Positions 1 to 8,539 of a stretch of 64,000 nucleotides of DNA are shown one piece after another (the first letter of the stretch is position 1; the number at the start of each line of letters is the position of its first letter). The translations under genes and the position numbers were made by a program. The notes below the pieces were generated by a model that saw only the letters and a program-made list of their open reading frames with translations, was not told the origin of the DNA and did not search any database. The stretch covers positions 806,001 through 870,000 of the forward strand of contig NZ_PDJL01000004.1 in assembly GCF_002563795.1 (NCBI RefSeq), written 5' to 3'. The stretch is from Vibrio sp. ES.051. GTDB taxonomy: Bacteria > Pseudomonadota > Gammaproteobacteria > Enterobacterales > Vibrionaceae.

Positions 1-2
1 TT

Positions 3-515
3 GAACAATGGAAAAAGCCAATTAAACGGCAAATCAGAAAGCTACGAAATGCCAAAGAGCAAACCATCAAGGCTAAAGCTATTGCTAAAAAGCAACAGAA
101 ACCAGAGGAATATCAGAAGAAGCTTTATCAACGAATCATTCGATTAGAAAAGCAGGCCGAAAAGTTGAACCAGAACTTACGTGACAGGGGAGTGCACGTA
201 AACACGAGTAATCGTTTCTGCATTACATTCGAGGGCGAACACGCCAAGAATAAGGTCGATAAGTTTATGGTCTGGGCTGCAGGTGCGAGAGGATGGTCAT
301 TGAATTGTAGAGATGTGGATTTGAGCGACATAAAGCAGAGTGCTAACTACTCTTATCAAACTGAATATCATCGATTTAAAGAGAATCAGTCATATTGGAA
401 TTCATTACTAAATGATCCAGTGCCGTACTTTGACATTGATGAAAGAGAGTATTGTTACTGGCATAGTGTCACGGCAGATTATCTAGAGGGACGGCTTCAA
501 CCAATATTGAGTTAG
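3..515 (+). CDS. Prophage early protein, C-terminal part (gene starts left of window)
   Basis: The frame is open from the first bases, so this is the 3' end of a longer gene; an internal ATG at 165 is unlikely to be the true start because the upstream codons read as normal coding sequence. The first 50 or so visible residues are very rich in Lys, Gln and Glu and look like a coiled coil. A more globular end follows with several Tyr and Trp residues. It lies just before the SOS-type gene and the late genes, where P2/HP1-like phages carry the end of the replication (gpA-like) region. The replication-endonuclease assignment rests on position only. I see no catalytic motif in the visible part. Confidence 0.45.
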   Translation, partial: EQWKKPIKRQIRKLRNAKEQTIKAKAIAKKQQKPEEYQKKLYQRIIRLEKQAEKLNQNLRDRGVHVNTSNRFCITFEGEHAKNKVDKFMVWAAGARGWSLNCRDVDLSDIKQSANYSYQTEYHRFKENQSYWNSLLNDPVPYFDIDEREYCYWHSVTADYLEGRLQPILS

Positions 516-585
516 GTGTGCTAAAGCATTACAGAAACGAAGAAAACCTTTGATGAGTACGTCATGTCAAAAAACCACTGTGGAA

Positions 586-605
586 AACTGTATGAATATA
601 CAGTA
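586..605 (+). promoter_or_regulatory. LexA (SOS) box upstream of small prophage gene
   Basis: The core reads CTGTATGAATATACAG, which is CTGT-N8-ACAG with an AT-rich spacer, flanked by AA and TA. This is close to the gammaproteobacterial LexA consensus. It ends about 30 bp before the ATG at 637, a normal place for a repressor site over a promoter. An SOS box in a prophage usually controls an antirepressor or another induction gene, as with tum of phage 186. Confidence 0.8.
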
Positions 606-636
606 TATTTCCATGGTAATTGGTAAGGGTGTTGAT

Positions 637-864
637 ATGTCGAATAAAAATCCAAACGATATCATGTTGTCTGCTTTAGAGATCATCATTGATGGTGTAG
701 CAAATAGTGAGGCGACAGAGAGAACTCGAGCGGCAGGTGCATATATCGCTGGCTTAATACTGGCGGATGCAAAAGGGCAGTTGGACTCTGAAAAACAAAA
801 AGCCATCTTGAGTATTATCGAGATGGCTTGTGAAACAGAGAGTACTACTTTTATGTCGAAATAA
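637..864 (+). CDS. Small LexA-controlled prophage protein, 75 aa, unknown function
   Basis: I chose the ATG at 637 because it has a ribosome site (AAGGG) about 7 bases upstream and follows the LexA box directly; longer in-frame starts would place the box inside the gene. The protein is small and mostly helical, with an acidic C-terminus. A middle stretch rich in Ala, Gly and Ile (residues about 27-40) could pack as a helix or touch a membrane. I recognise no family. Position and SOS control suggest a role in prophage induction, for example as a Tum-like antirepressor, but nothing in the protein itself shows this. It ends one base before the convergent ogr-like gene. Confidence 0.75.
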   Translation: MSNKNPNDIMLSALEIIIDGVANSEATERTRAAGAYIAGLILADAKGQLDSEKQKAILSIIEMACETESTTFMSK

Positions 865-865
865 T

Positions 866-1117
866 TTACAGCATAGATAGTTGGTGTTTGAGCTGTTGCC
901 TTGCCTCTGGCGGCAACGCCTTACACAGCTCTAAAGCCATTTGACTCGTTGTTTTTGCTGATGGACTCAAAGTATGGCTATAAGACAGGTTCATGACAAA
1001 ACTATGCCCGCACTCTGGATCACTGCAGCTACAATATAAATCTGAATAGCTGTTGGATACTCGATTAGATTTTTGGATACGGCTTTTACAACCACACTCT
1101 GGACACAACACTCTCAT
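866..1117 (-). CDS. ogr: Ogr/Delta-type zinc-finger activator of phage late genes
   Basis: An 83-residue protein with Cys5, Cys8, Cys31 and Cys36, that is C-X2-C-X22-C-X4-C, the zinc-binding spacing of the Ogr/Delta family of P2, 186 and P4. These proteins bind DNA upstream of late promoters, contact RNA polymerase alpha and switch on head, tail and lysis genes. The rest is a polar helical tail rich in Leu, Lys and Gln. In P2 itself ogr sits at the far end of the late region after gene D; here it lies beside the portal gene, on the same strand as portal and terminase. It would be expected to activate the divergent late promoters between P and O and the promoters of the tail operons. Confidence 0.88.
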   Translation of the reverse strand: MRVLCPECGCKSRIQKSNRVSNSYSDLYCSCSDPECGHSFVMNLSYSHTLSPSAKTTSQMALELCKALPPEARQQLKHQLSML

Positions 1118-1182
1118 AGTAAAACCTAGCTTATTGACTGACCATGTAATGATACGTTAAAGGGCTGTGTTTTTGTACAGTT

Positions 1183-2223
1183 TTACGTGCTTGTTTCCGT
1201 ATCAGTGTCAGTATCAAATTTTAAATATAAGTGTTTCATGTTTTTGATTTCATGGTCGTTGTTCACCTCATCCATAATCAATTTACAGACAGGAATGGTC
1301 TCGTCTTTCGCATACTCTTTACCCACTTTTTCTGGATCACCGAAGCTTGAACCAGGTTGGGGCATCATGCCGCCTTTACCTGCAGGGAACCGATGTCCTA
1401 CAAGAATGTCTTGAGCGGTAATGTTCTTGATGCGTTCAAATTCGTCTTTTGTCGCAATGTCACCTACAGGTATCAACTGGATGCCTTTTTCATGCCCACC
1501 GGGAATATTGACAAACATACTGCGGAAATTGCCCACGCCTTTTGAGCTCGCGATTTTATCTTTCAGCATCTTCTCGTCATCATCACTTAGGTTTGGGTCT
1601 GTAGCGTAAAAAATAAAACCCATGTGCGCGCCGTTCTTGTAGTAGCGGCGACGAAACAAGGTCGCGTCTCTGTTGAGTAAACTGCTTTGCAAGCTGCCCA
1701 AATAATCTGGTAAGCCATAGATTTGCTGTTGCAAATCATCTTGAGGCAAGAAAATAACGTCTTTCTGTTTGTAGACACGTTGTTTATTGTCGCGTCCAAG
1801 TATGACGAAGTCGCCGTTCTTTCGGCGGCGCAAGTGCATAGAAGGCAACGGGTGAAGTCTTATTGGGAGGCCAAATCCATTTCTTATTTTCAAGAAAGCG
1901 GCATCACCAAAGGTAAAGTAATTATTACCAAAAAACTGCACTTGTCGGTGTGTTAGTCCTCCGCCCCCGACAAATCGAGCAGCGACATAGTTAGCCCGAG
2001 CTCGAAGCAATGAACAGTGGTAAGCATTCGCGCGTGAGGTCTCTGATAAGCCTTGGCGCGAAATGGGCGGTTCCCAGTAGTTATCGAAATCGTTGTAAAA
2101 CAAATCTGAGTAAGACGTCATCCAGCTATTGGCGTCGATGGCCTCTGGTGCAGAGTCGATGTGATAGACCGACTCGGATGCTTGTTCTTCTTGTTTGACT
2201 AGAGTTTCTGTTTGTTCGGTCAT
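1183..2223 (-). CDS. Q: Phage portal protein (P2 gpQ family)
   Basis: A 346-residue portal protein that would form the dodecameric channel at the capsid vertex through which DNA is packaged and ejected. Its length matches P2 gpQ (about 344). I recognise the family from the N-terminal region around [17 protein letters not shown], the central [11 protein letters not shown] segment and the stretch around [15 protein letters not shown]. The start at 2223 overlaps the terminase stop in an ATGA arrangement, which supports it over the in-frame ATG at 2238. It is the second gene of the leftward P-Q operon, so both packaging proteins would be made together from a late promoter lying between P and O. 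Confidence 0.93.
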   Translation of the reverse strand: MTEQTETLVKQEEQASESVYHIDSAPEAIDANSWMTSYSDLFYNDFDNYWEPPISRQGLSETSRANAYHCSLLRARANYVAARFVGGGGLTHRQVQFFGNNYFTFGDAAFLKIRNGFGLPIRLHPLPSMHLRRRKNGDFVILGRDNKQRVYKQKDVIFLPQDDLQQQIYGLPDYLGSLQSSLLNRDATLFRRRYYKNGAHMGFIFYATDPNLSDDDEKMLKDKIASSKGVGNFRSMFVNIPGGHEKGIQLIPVGDIATKDEFERIKNITAQDILVGHRFPAGKGGMMPQPGSSFGDPEKVGKEYAKDETIPVCKLIMDEVNNDHEIKNMKHLYLKFDTDTDTETST

Positions 2224-4001
2224 GCTGCAGTGGCCCACGTTGATTTTGTTGGATTGGAATGATCTAGCGGTTCGTTAATGATGGCGTGAGAAATAGCCCA
2301 GAATGCATCGGCGTGGCCTGTCGTTTGGCTGCGTTCTGCTTTGAATGTCATGGCGTTACCACTGGCGGTTGGTACTCGCTTAATCGCCATAAACGCCATC
2401 GCAATGTCTTTGTGTTCAGCATCAAATTGAAGTCGTTTTGCTTCTACGATGTCGATCATCTTCATCACTAGACGGTTTTTGTTTTCGTTGCTGTAATGGA
2501 TGGCGTGAGCTTCACGCGGGTATTTCTTCGATATTAAGTCCCAAACGCCGCCACCAATGCCGGTGGTATCGACGCCGATGTAAGTGACTTTGTAACGCTG
2601 AAACACTTTGTCTATTTCTGAAACGTGGTACTGGAAGTTAAGCCCTTTCCAGTAGTGTTTTTCTAATACACGGAACCGTTCACCCGCGACGGCAGGTGGC
2701 GCGACAACCACCAAGCAGGCATTGTCTCGGGTTCGGCTTGGGTCGTAACCTAGCCACACTTCTCGATGAGCAAAAGGTTGTTTGTTCTTTGGTTTAAAGT
2801 CTTGCCAATGGGCCGCGTCCACCATGCTTTTTTCAAGGTCAGAGAACTTGAAAACAGAAAGCGAGCCATCAACAAACACACACATAAATAGGTTGTTGAA
2901 GTCATCTTCGCTGTATTCTTCGCGCAGTTCGTCAATGTCGAATAGATCGCAACCTCCCTTCGCAGCGTCTTCAATGGTGACAACATAACGCCACTGTTTA
3001 TCATCACAGAGTCGACCACCGTCGCGATATTCTGCAAAGGTTGGGAATTCAATTTTCTCCCGAGACTCTTTGCCCTTGCGCCATGAGTCGCCCGTCCAAA
3101 AAGGGTAAGCCTGATGCATTTTGGAAGACGGGGTAGAAAAGTAGGTTTTACGCCACTTTTTATGTGTAGCCATTGCTGAGGCAAGTTTGTTCAGCTCATC
3201 AAACTTAGGTATCCAGAAATATTCATCGACATAAACATGGCCGTGGTAACTCTGGGCGGTTTTACTGTTGGTTGATAAAAAGCGCAGTTCGGCACCGTTA
3301 GAAAGAATGATTGGGTTGCCGGTTAACTCGATACCCAAGAATTCTTTACCAATCGCAATAATGTAGCTACGGAAAACCTCGGCTTGAGCGCGAGAAGCTG
3401 AAAGGAATATTTGGTTATCGCCCGTTAGGATGGCATCTTCTAACGCTTCGCCACTGAAATAGTAAGTTGCGCCAATCTGGCGTGATTTTAGGATGTTGCG
3501 AATACGCTGTTTGATGTTGTTACGCATGACATGCTGATATTCGAACAGTGACTCATGCCAACCGATAAAGTCATCTTCACAAAGGTGCTCAATGCTGTTT
3601 TTGCCTTTGCCTTTTTTCTTACTGCTGCCATGACCACCACGACTTTGATTGGATGATTCGGCGCGGTTCTCCTTCGAGCTGCCTTGCGAGAGCATACGTT
3701 CCGCTTTGGCTTTTGCATCAGCATGAGCTTTTAGCAACTTAACGTGATGGTCTATAAGCTTATCCATCTCTTTCAGCTGCTGATCGCTTTTCTCATCTTT
3801 ATCAATTAACACGGCCAAACGGCGGTTAACCATTTCCTCAACGGACAGTTCGTTCAACAACAAAGCCCAGCCGAATTTCTCCGCCCAGGTATAAATAATG
3901 CGGTCGCTATTGAGGTTAAGTTGCGCCGCAATTTCCTTTGGAGGTACCCCGCGTAAATAAAGCTTTTTCGCGGCCTCTTTGATTTCATCTGAATATGCCA
4001 T
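2220..4001 (-). CDS. P: Terminase large subunit, ATPase and nuclease (P2 gpP family)
   Basis: A 593-residue packaging motor that cuts concatemeric or circular DNA at cos and pumps it into the prohead. P2 gpP is 590. The N-terminal helix-turn-helix (residues about 5-40, [19 protein letters not shown]) is typical of this family. The P-loop-like KSRQIGAT lies at about 172-179, Walker B VYVDE near 256-260, and acidic nuclease residues occur in [12 protein letters not shown] and IGVDTTG. Residues about 107-136 form a low-complexity Ser/Gly/Lys linker. The start at 4001 ([10 protein letters not shown]) fits the family; 61 further open codons upstream run across the divergent promoter region and are probably not translated. 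Confidence 0.94.
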   Translation of the reverse strand: MAYSDEIKEAAKKLYLRGVPPKEIAAQLNLNSDRIIYTWAEKFGWALLLNELSVEEMVNRRLAVLIDKDEKSDQQLKEMDKLIDHHVKLLKAHADAKAKAERMLSQGSSKENRAESSNQSRGGHGSSKKKGKGKNSIEHLCEDDFIGWHESLFEYQHVMRNNIKQRIRNILKSRQIGATYYFSGEALEDAILTGDNQIFLSASRAQAEVFRSYIIAIGKEFLGIELTGNPIILSNGAELRFLSTNSKTAQSYHGHVYVDEYFWIPKFDELNKLASAMATHKKWRKTYFSTPSSKMHQAYPFWTGDSWRKGKESREKIEFPTFAEYRDGGRLCDDKQWRYVVTIEDAAKGGCDLFDIDELREEYSEDDFNNLFMCVFVDGSLSVFKFSDLEKSMVDAAHWQDFKPKNKQPFAHREVWLGYDPSRTRDNACLVVVAPPAVAGERFRVLEKHYWKGLNFQYHVSEIDKVFQRYKVTYIGVDTTGIGGGVWDLISKKYPREAHAIHYSNENKNRLVMKMIDIVEAKRLQFDAEHKDIAMAFMAIKRVPTASGNAMTFKAERSQTTGHADAFWAISHAIINEPLDHSNPTKSTWATAA

Positions 4002-4043
4002 AAGCGCATCATACGCTCCGAAAACTCGCAAATGACTAAGTAA

Positions 4044-4080
4044 AATTCGGATGAATTCGGATATGGGCTGTATCCGAATT
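4044..4080. promoter_or_regulatory. Repeated ATTCGGAT motifs with a perfect inverted repeat, in the divergent late-promoter region
   Basis: Between terminase and scaffold genes the motif AATTCGGAT occurs at 4044-4052 and 4054-4062. The second copy is the left arm of a perfect inverted repeat: AATTCGGATA at 4054-4063, a 7-base loop, then TATCCGAATT at 4071-4080. A second inverted pair, GTTTGCC and GGCAAAC, flanks the stretch just upstream of the scaffold gene at about 4125-4172. In P2 this intergenic segment carries the two divergent Ogr-dependent promoters. I find no clean TGT-N12-ACA Ogr site here, so these repeats may be the activator sites of this phage group. Confidence 0.5.
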
Positions 4081-4176
4081 TCTAGGAATTGAAGTGGCTG
4101 AAAGCAGTCAGTCAAAGGCGTATTGTTTGCCGTGACCAAGATGTATTTGACGTAATTAACTAGGCAAACGACAAAC

Positions 4177-5070
4177 ATGAGCAAAACCAGTGATTGGAAT
4201 ATTGTTGCAACCGAAGGCGCTACCGTAGACGGTCGCCAGATTAGCGCGGCACAGATTAAAGAGATGGGTGAGTCATATTCGCCTGCACTTTATGGCGCAT
4301 TAATTTGGCCTGAACACTTTCGCTCTCACTGGAACGTGTTCGAAGGTAATAACTGGGGTGAAGTGCCGCAAGTTAAAGCTGAAAAACGTGCAGGCAAACT
4401 GCGATTGCTGGCCAAAATTACGCCAAATGAGCTCTTACTCTCCGCTAACAAAAAAGGTCAGAAGCTCTATACCTCTATCGAGATGCACCCAGATTTCCAA
4501 GGAACAGGGCGAGCTTACCTGATTGGCCTAGCTGTGACTGACTCCCCAGCCTCAACGGGCACGACTCGCCTCAAGTTTTCTCGCCAAGCGGGTGAAACTC
4601 AAGAGATTGAAACCGATTCATTGGAGTTAATCGATCTTAGCGAGTTCTATTCTGTCAATCCGTTAGCACAAGCATTAGCGACCATCGCAAGCTATTTCCA
4701 ATCTGGTGGGGAACTGCCAGAAATACCAACTGAACAGCCAGAACCCGAGGAAACGGAAGTGACCGAAGCGCAATTAAAAGCCGCACTAAAAGAGCAATTT
4801 GGTGTGCTTAAAGATGATTTAAAAACCGAGCTGAAAGATGAACTCAAGCAAGAGTTCAGTAAGCAAGAGCCCGAGCCAGAGCCAAAACCGGAAGTTAAGC
4901 CGGAAGGCACTACCGTCGAGCAGTTCTCTGCAACGCTGGAAGAAAAGCTTAACCCACTTTTAGAGAAAGTGTCTGCCCTTGAGACTAAGTTTAACGCCCT
5001 GTCGCAAGAAGTGCCGGGACAAGAGCCGGGCGGAGAAGGTGCGGCGGAAGACATTAGCAATTTTGTATAA
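4177..5070 (+). CDS. O: Capsid scaffold and maturation protease (P2 gpO family)
   Basis: A 297-residue protein in which an N-terminal serine protease is joined to a C-terminal scaffold. Asp18, His47 and Ser100 align with the P2 gpO triad (Asp19, His48, Ser107) through the segments VDGR, WPEHF and LYTSIE. The conserved [12 protein letters not shown] follows. The second half, from about residue 170, is acidic and repetitive (strings of Glu-Pro and Lys-Glu) and ends in a helical scaffold region. The scaffold guides capsid assembly and the protease trims scaffold and capsid before DNA enters. It is the first gene of the rightward O-N-M-L head operon. Confidence 0.93.
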   Translation: MSKTSDWNIVATEGATVDGRQISAAQIKEMGESYSPALYGALIWPEHFRSHWNVFEGNNWGEVPQVKAEKRAGKLRLLAKITPNELLLSANKKGQKLYTSIEMHPDFQGTGRAYLIGLAVTDSPASTGTTRLKFSRQAGETQEIETDSLELIDLSEFYSVNPLAQALATIASYFQSGGELPEIPTEQPEPEETEVTEAQLKAALKEQFGVLKDDLKTELKDELKQEFSKQEPEPEPKPEVKPEGTTVEQFSATLEEKLNPLLEKVSALETKFNALSQEVPGQEPGGEGAAEDISNFV

Positions 5071-5083
5071 GGAGCAATAGTAA

Positions 5084-6097
5084 ATGCAATTAACTCAAAC
5101 CGCTCGTGCATTGCTAGAGCAATACTGTGCAAAGCAGTGTGAAGTGTTTTCTCGTCCTGATGTAAGTAAGCAATTCGCTATTTCAGGCCCGATTGAAACG
5201 GCGCTAAAAAACAAGCTGATGGAGTCTGTTGATTTCCTCAAGCTGATCACGGTTGAAGATGTAGACCAAGTTTCTGGTCAGGTTGTGGATGTTGGCACCA
5301 ATAAGCTACATACAGGCCGTAAAAAAGGTGGCCGCCATACGACCAACTCAAAGGTCGATGGCAATACTTACACGCTAGTCGAAACCGACTCTTGCGCCGT
5401 AGCAACATGGGATTTGCTGAGTGTTTGGGCTAACTCTGGTAAGCCTGGCGAATTCATGAAGCGCCTAAACGAAAATGCAACGTTGAACTTTGCGCAAGAC
5501 ATGATCCGTGTTGGTTTTAATGGTACGTCGGTAGCAGAAACAACCAACCCTGCTACCAGTCCAAACGGTGAAGACATCAACAAGGGCTGGCAGCAGCTAG
5601 TAAAAGAAAAGTCGCCAGAGCAAATCATTGATGTGGATATTTACCTAGACCCTGAAGGTGGTGGTGATTACACCAACTTAGACTCGATGGCGTCTGATTT
5701 AATCAATACCAAGATTCATCCGGCGTTGCGAAACGACCCAAACTTGATTGTGTTGGTGGGGGCTGATCTTCTTTCATTCGAACAGGCTCGTTTGTACGAC
5801 GCGGCAAAAACACCAACAGAGAAGAAAGCAGCGCAACAATTGCCAAACTCTATTGCTGGTCGTCGTGCCATGTCGCCACCGTTCTTCCCTGGTATGCGAA
5901 TGACAGTGACTACGCTGAAAAACCTGCATATCTATACGCAGCGCAACACGCGTCACCGTAAGTCGGAGCATGTAGAAGACCGCAAGCAACATGAAAACTC
6001 ATACCTACGCAACGAAGGTTATGCCGTGGGTGATCATGAAGGTTACGCAAGCTTCAATGAAGCGAAAGTACACTTCGGTGCGACACCGGCGGCATAA
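5084..6097 (+). CDS. N: Major capsid protein (P2 gpN family)
   Basis: A 337-residue HK97-fold shell protein, similar in length to P2 gpN (357). Family features include the N-terminal QTARALLEQYCAKQ, followed by DVSKQFAISGPIETALKNK, and a middle segment beginning GRKKGGRHT. The mature protein would lose a short N-terminal piece by gpO cleavage, as in P2. The gene has a good ribosome site (AAGGAG at 5069-5074) and follows the scaffold gene after 13 bases. It is followed at once by the small terminase subunit. Confidence 0.93.
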   Translation: MQLTQTARALLEQYCAKQCEVFSRPDVSKQFAISGPIETALKNKLMESVDFLKLITVEDVDQVSGQVVDVGTNKLHTGRKKGGRHTTNSKVDGNTYTLVETDSCAVATWDLLSVWANSGKPGEFMKRLNENATLNFAQDMIRVGFNGTSVAETTNPATSPNGEDINKGWQQLVKEKSPEQIIDVDIYLDPEGGGDYTNLDSMASDLINTKIHPALRNDPNLIVLVGADLLSFEQARLYDAAKTPTEKKAAQQLPNSIAGRRAMSPPFFPGMRMTVTTLKNLHIYTQRNTRHRKSEHVEDRKQHENSYLRNEGYAVGDHEGYASFNEAKVHFGATPAA

Positions 6098-6103
6098 GGG
6101 TAA

Positions 6104-6826
6104 ATGACGATGCGCTTATCTCCTGGCATGAGAGACAACCTTGCAAAGAAAGCAGTAAAAGAGCGGCAAAGCGTTGGCGTAGGGTCTGTGGCTGACACCG
6201 ACAGCCTGCACATTAAGCTGATTGACTTCGAAGAAGACCGCAAGCATTTACGCTCTTTCAATGCGATAGCTGACCGTGTCGAGCATAAGCGCAATGTCTT
6301 AGTCCCGAAATACAAGCCGTACGTTCAGCGTTACTTAGAAAGTGGTGAACAGTTCGAAAACCCCATCTTTACCAACTTGGTGATCTGGCTATTCGATATT
6401 AAAGAGCTGGATACCGCCATTGATTGGTGCATGAAGGCCATCGAACGTGACTTGCCAACACCAGAGAATTTTCGTCGTGATTGGCCGACATTCTGTGCTG
6501 ATGAGGTATTGGCATGGGCAGAAAGCGAATCGGAACGGGGTAACTCGATTGAACCTTATTTCTCCCAAGTTTTTGAGAAGGTCGAGAAAGACTGGCGCTT
6601 ACACGAGAAGGTTCACGCCAAGTGGTACAAGTTTGCGGGGTTATCCCTGATCCGAAATGAAGAAGGTCAACCGCAAGCGACAGCGGTCGGTAATTTGGAA
6701 ACACTGAAACAGGCATTGGCTCTGCTTCATCACGCCCACGATAAGCACAGCAAAGTGGGCGTGGGCACCCAAATCAAGAAAATTGAACAACGTATTCGTG
6801 CCATTCAAGAAGGCACGAACCTTTAA
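6104..6826 (+). CDS. M: Terminase small subunit (P2 gpM family)
   Basis: A 240-residue protein of the P2 gpM family, which recognises cos DNA and guides the large subunit. Residues about 5-60 are basic and helical (MRLSPGMRDNLAKKAV). The middle has the family's run NPIFTNLVIWLFDIKELDTAIDW and the motif LPTPENFRRDWPTFCADEVLAWAE. P2 gpM is 247. The start could be 6104 or 6110; AAGGG lies 3-4 bases before 6104. The gene ends in CTT TAA, and a different frame stays open across this stop for 33 further codons; see the separate entry at 6798. Confidence 0.9.
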   Translation: MTMRLSPGMRDNLAKKAVKERQSVGVGSVADTDSLHIKLIDFEEDRKHLRSFNAIADRVEHKRNVLVPKYKPYVQRYLESGEQFENPIFTNLVIWLFDIKELDTAIDWCMKAIERDLPTPENFRRDWPTFCADEVLAWAESESERGNSIEPYFSQVFEKVEKDWRLHEKVHAKWYKFAGLSLIRNEEGQPQATAVGNLETLKQALALLHHAHDKHSKVGVGTQIKKIEQRIRAIQEGTNL

Positions 6827-6926
6827 AGACTCCTACGCCGCCGAGCCTCGGCTGGCGAGGGTGCGAGAGCTTTTAGTTCATCGTGACCTATCGACCCAGT
6901 GGTTAGAGGCTCACTTATTTTCATGA
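6798..6926 (+). CDS. Possible small overlapping ORF, or +1 extension of terminase small subunit
   Basis: In the +1 frame relative to gene M a 42-codon reading frame runs from a GTG at 6798 to TGA at 6926 and fills the whole gap before gene L. The part after the M stop reads as ordinary polar helical protein (KDSYAAEPRLARVRELL). Two readings are possible. One is an overlapping small gene with a GTG start and a weak ribosome site. The other is a +1 frameshift at CTT TAA, which resembles the CUU-stop site of prfB and has a purine-rich AAGAAGG upstream. I cannot decide between these and chance. No family is recognised. Confidence 0.35.
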   Translation: MPFKKARTFKDSYAAEPRLARVRELLVHRDLSTQWLEAHLFS

Positions 6927-6935
6927 GGAATGGCA

Positions 6936-7400
6936 ATGTTTACAGGCGCTTCCGGCTCGAACTATCAGGTGACAGAGATTACCAATGATGGTTTCTGGCC
7001 GAACATCAATGCAGGTGATTTCGAAAAGCGCCGCGGTATTCCTGCCGCTCAAGATACCGATCGGATTGCAATTGCTCTAGTTAATGCTGTCTCGGAAGTA
7101 AATCAGCAACTTGAAGATTTAAAAATCAAGTATCAAGAAGAGAGGCATGCGGCTGCTGGCGATGTTCCTGCTTTCCCGATAATGAATGGCAAAAACCGAG
7201 TGGTGTACCAGTACGAATCTGCCGTGTTCGCCAGAGCCAAAGCCGACTTGTTACCCGACATTGCAACCGTGCATACCAAGGACAAAGGTGATCACATGGC
7301 AGACAGAAGTGCAGAAGTGCGAACGGAGCTGCTTTCAGAAAGCCAGCGCATTATTCGAAATATGAAAGGGCTAAACCGCTCATCGGTGGATCTGCTATGA
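6936..7400 (+). CDS. L: Head completion protein (P2 gpL family)
   Basis: A 154-residue head-completion (connector) protein. In P2, gpL joins the filled capsid to the tail below the portal. Family features are the segment NDGFWPNINAGDFEKRRGIP near the N-terminus, the ALVNAVSEVNQQLEDLK helix and the YQYESAVFARAKADLLPDIATV region. I preferred the ATG at 6936 because GAGGA lies six bases before it; the ATG at 6930 directly abuts that ribosome site. The stop overlaps the start of the next gene as ATGA, which suggests coupled translation. Confidence 0.88.
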   Translation: MFTGASGSNYQVTEITNDGFWPNINAGDFEKRRGIPAAQDTDRIAIALVNAVSEVNQQLEDLKIKYQEERHAAAGDVPAFPIMNGKNRVVYQYESAVFARAKADLLPDIATVHTKDKGDHMADRSAEVRTELLSESQRIIRNMKGLNRSSVDLL

Positions 7401-7885
7401 AAACGCAATACCAAGCAGGCTACAAGCTGCGTGATCTAAGCGCATTCTTAACCGCAGTTGTAGGCGACAAGATTGCTAAACGTATGGAATGTGAAATGGG
7501 CAAGGTTGAATTGAAGTTAGAAACCAAGCACATGGGCCACGGTTTTGACCTGATCTACCAGCGTTACGTTGCTGATTTTTACTTCGATAAGTTCCCTTTC
7601 AAAGAGTATGACCCTGCAGTGTTGTTCGCGAATGTTGGTGCTTGGCTAATGGATAACGACGTTGATCGTTTCCGTATTGAAGAGCTCGCCGACCCTGATG
7701 TGGATATCGTTCTAGAAGATGAGAAAAACGCCGAAGTGCTTATTTCAGTCATGTTTGAAGAGCCAGTAAAAGTCATCGAACACCCAGAGGGGCCGATTTA
7801 CTGGAATAGTCGTCGCTGGAAAATCGAAGAATACGAGATTTGGCAGGCGCAGAGACTATCAAATATCACTATCCGTAATGTTTGA
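7397..7885 (+). CDS. R: Tail completion protein (P2 gpR family)
   Basis: A 162-residue protein at the gpR position, directly after L, where P2 has holin and lysis genes in between. The C-terminus EEYEIWQAQR and the acidic middle (DPDVDIVLEDEKNAEVLISVMFEEP) suit the tail-completion family, which caps the top of the tail so that it can join the head. The gene overlaps the end of L by 4 bases and the start of S by 8 bases, so the order L-R-S is tightly coupled. The assignment rests on partial sequence resemblance plus gene order. Confidence 0.75.
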   Translation: MKTQYQAGYKLRDLSAFLTAVVGDKIAKRMECEMGKVELKLETKHMGHGFDLIYQRYVADFYFDKFPFKEYDPAVLFANVGAWLMDNDVDRFRIEELADPDVDIVLEDEKNAEVLISVMFEEPVKVIEHPEGPIYWNSRRWKIEEYEIWQAQRLSNITIRNV

Positions 7886-8537
7886 AATACGAGCCGATAA
7901 GCGCAGTTACCTGCGAGTGAAAGAACAACTTGAGTTGGTAATGCTCGATAAAAAGAGCCGCAAACGAATTTTAGCGCAGATAGGACGGTACACAAAAAAG
8001 CATACGCAGCAAAACATGCGTAATCAACAAGACCCAGAAGGTCATCGTTGGAAGAAACGCAAACGTGGCCGCACGAAGATGTTCAAGGGACTCGCTAGGA
8101 AAATTAAATACTTTCAGCGAGACAATCACCGAACAGTGTATATCGGTTGGCCCGGATTCTCTGGTTACGTTGCTGCAAAGCATCATTCAGGTGAAAACGA
8201 AGAAAGTAGCTTAAAAGCACGTTTTGTTCAGGCAAAGAAAAAGAAAGAACCAAAGAAAACCGATCCGGCAACGAGAGAACAAGCGAAAGAGTTACGCGAT
8301 TTAGGGTACAGGTTTACGCCTCAAGGCAGACAGAAGAGAGGCAAAAAGCCAACGCTCAAATTCATTACTCAGAATATGACCGTAGCCGAAGTCGCAAAAC
8401 TAATTAGTGATTTGGAAAACAAAACTCCATCACGCAAGTGGGAAGTAGACCGCCCAGAACGCCGATTAATAGGAGTGAGCCCCAAACGAGTGGCGATGAT
8501 TATTAAGCGGGAATTGAATCGAAACAGGAGCAACTAA
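7878..8537 (+). CDS. S: Virion morphogenesis / tail completion protein (P2 gpS family)
   Basis: A 219-residue, strongly basic protein of the gpS (phage virion morphogenesis) family. Visible marks are TKKHTQQNMRNQQDPEGHRW, the usual segment with Gln/Asn followed by DPxGxxW, and KYFQRDNHRTVYIGWPG further on. The protein takes part in finishing the tail before head joining. Residues about 110-160 contain a Lys-rich stretch that makes it longer than P2 gpS (150 aa). It overlaps R and is followed within 3 bases by the sheath gene. Confidence 0.82.
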   Translation: MFEIRADKRSYLRVKEQLELVMLDKKSRKRILAQIGRYTKKHTQQNMRNQQDPEGHRWKKRKRGRTKMFKGLARKIKYFQRDNHRTVYIGWPGFSGYVAAKHHSGENEESSLKARFVQAKKKKEPKKTDPATREQAKELRDLGYRFTPQGRQKRGKKPTLKFITQNMTVAEVAKLISDLENKTPSRKWEVDRPERRLIGVSPKRVAMIIKRELNRNRSN

Positions 8538-8539
8538 AC

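Noticed and set aside
4120..4170. P2-type Ogr sites TGT-N12-ACA upstream of the scaffold gene
   Set aside because: Several TGT triplets are present, but none has ACA at the right spacing.
4002..4184. N-terminal extension of the terminase large subunit by 61 codons
   Set aside because: It would cover the divergent late-promoter region; the family start is at 4001.
4692..5132. Ser-rich 146-codon frame on the minus strand
   Set aside because: It is opposite the acidic, repetitive end of the scaffold gene and has no independent support.
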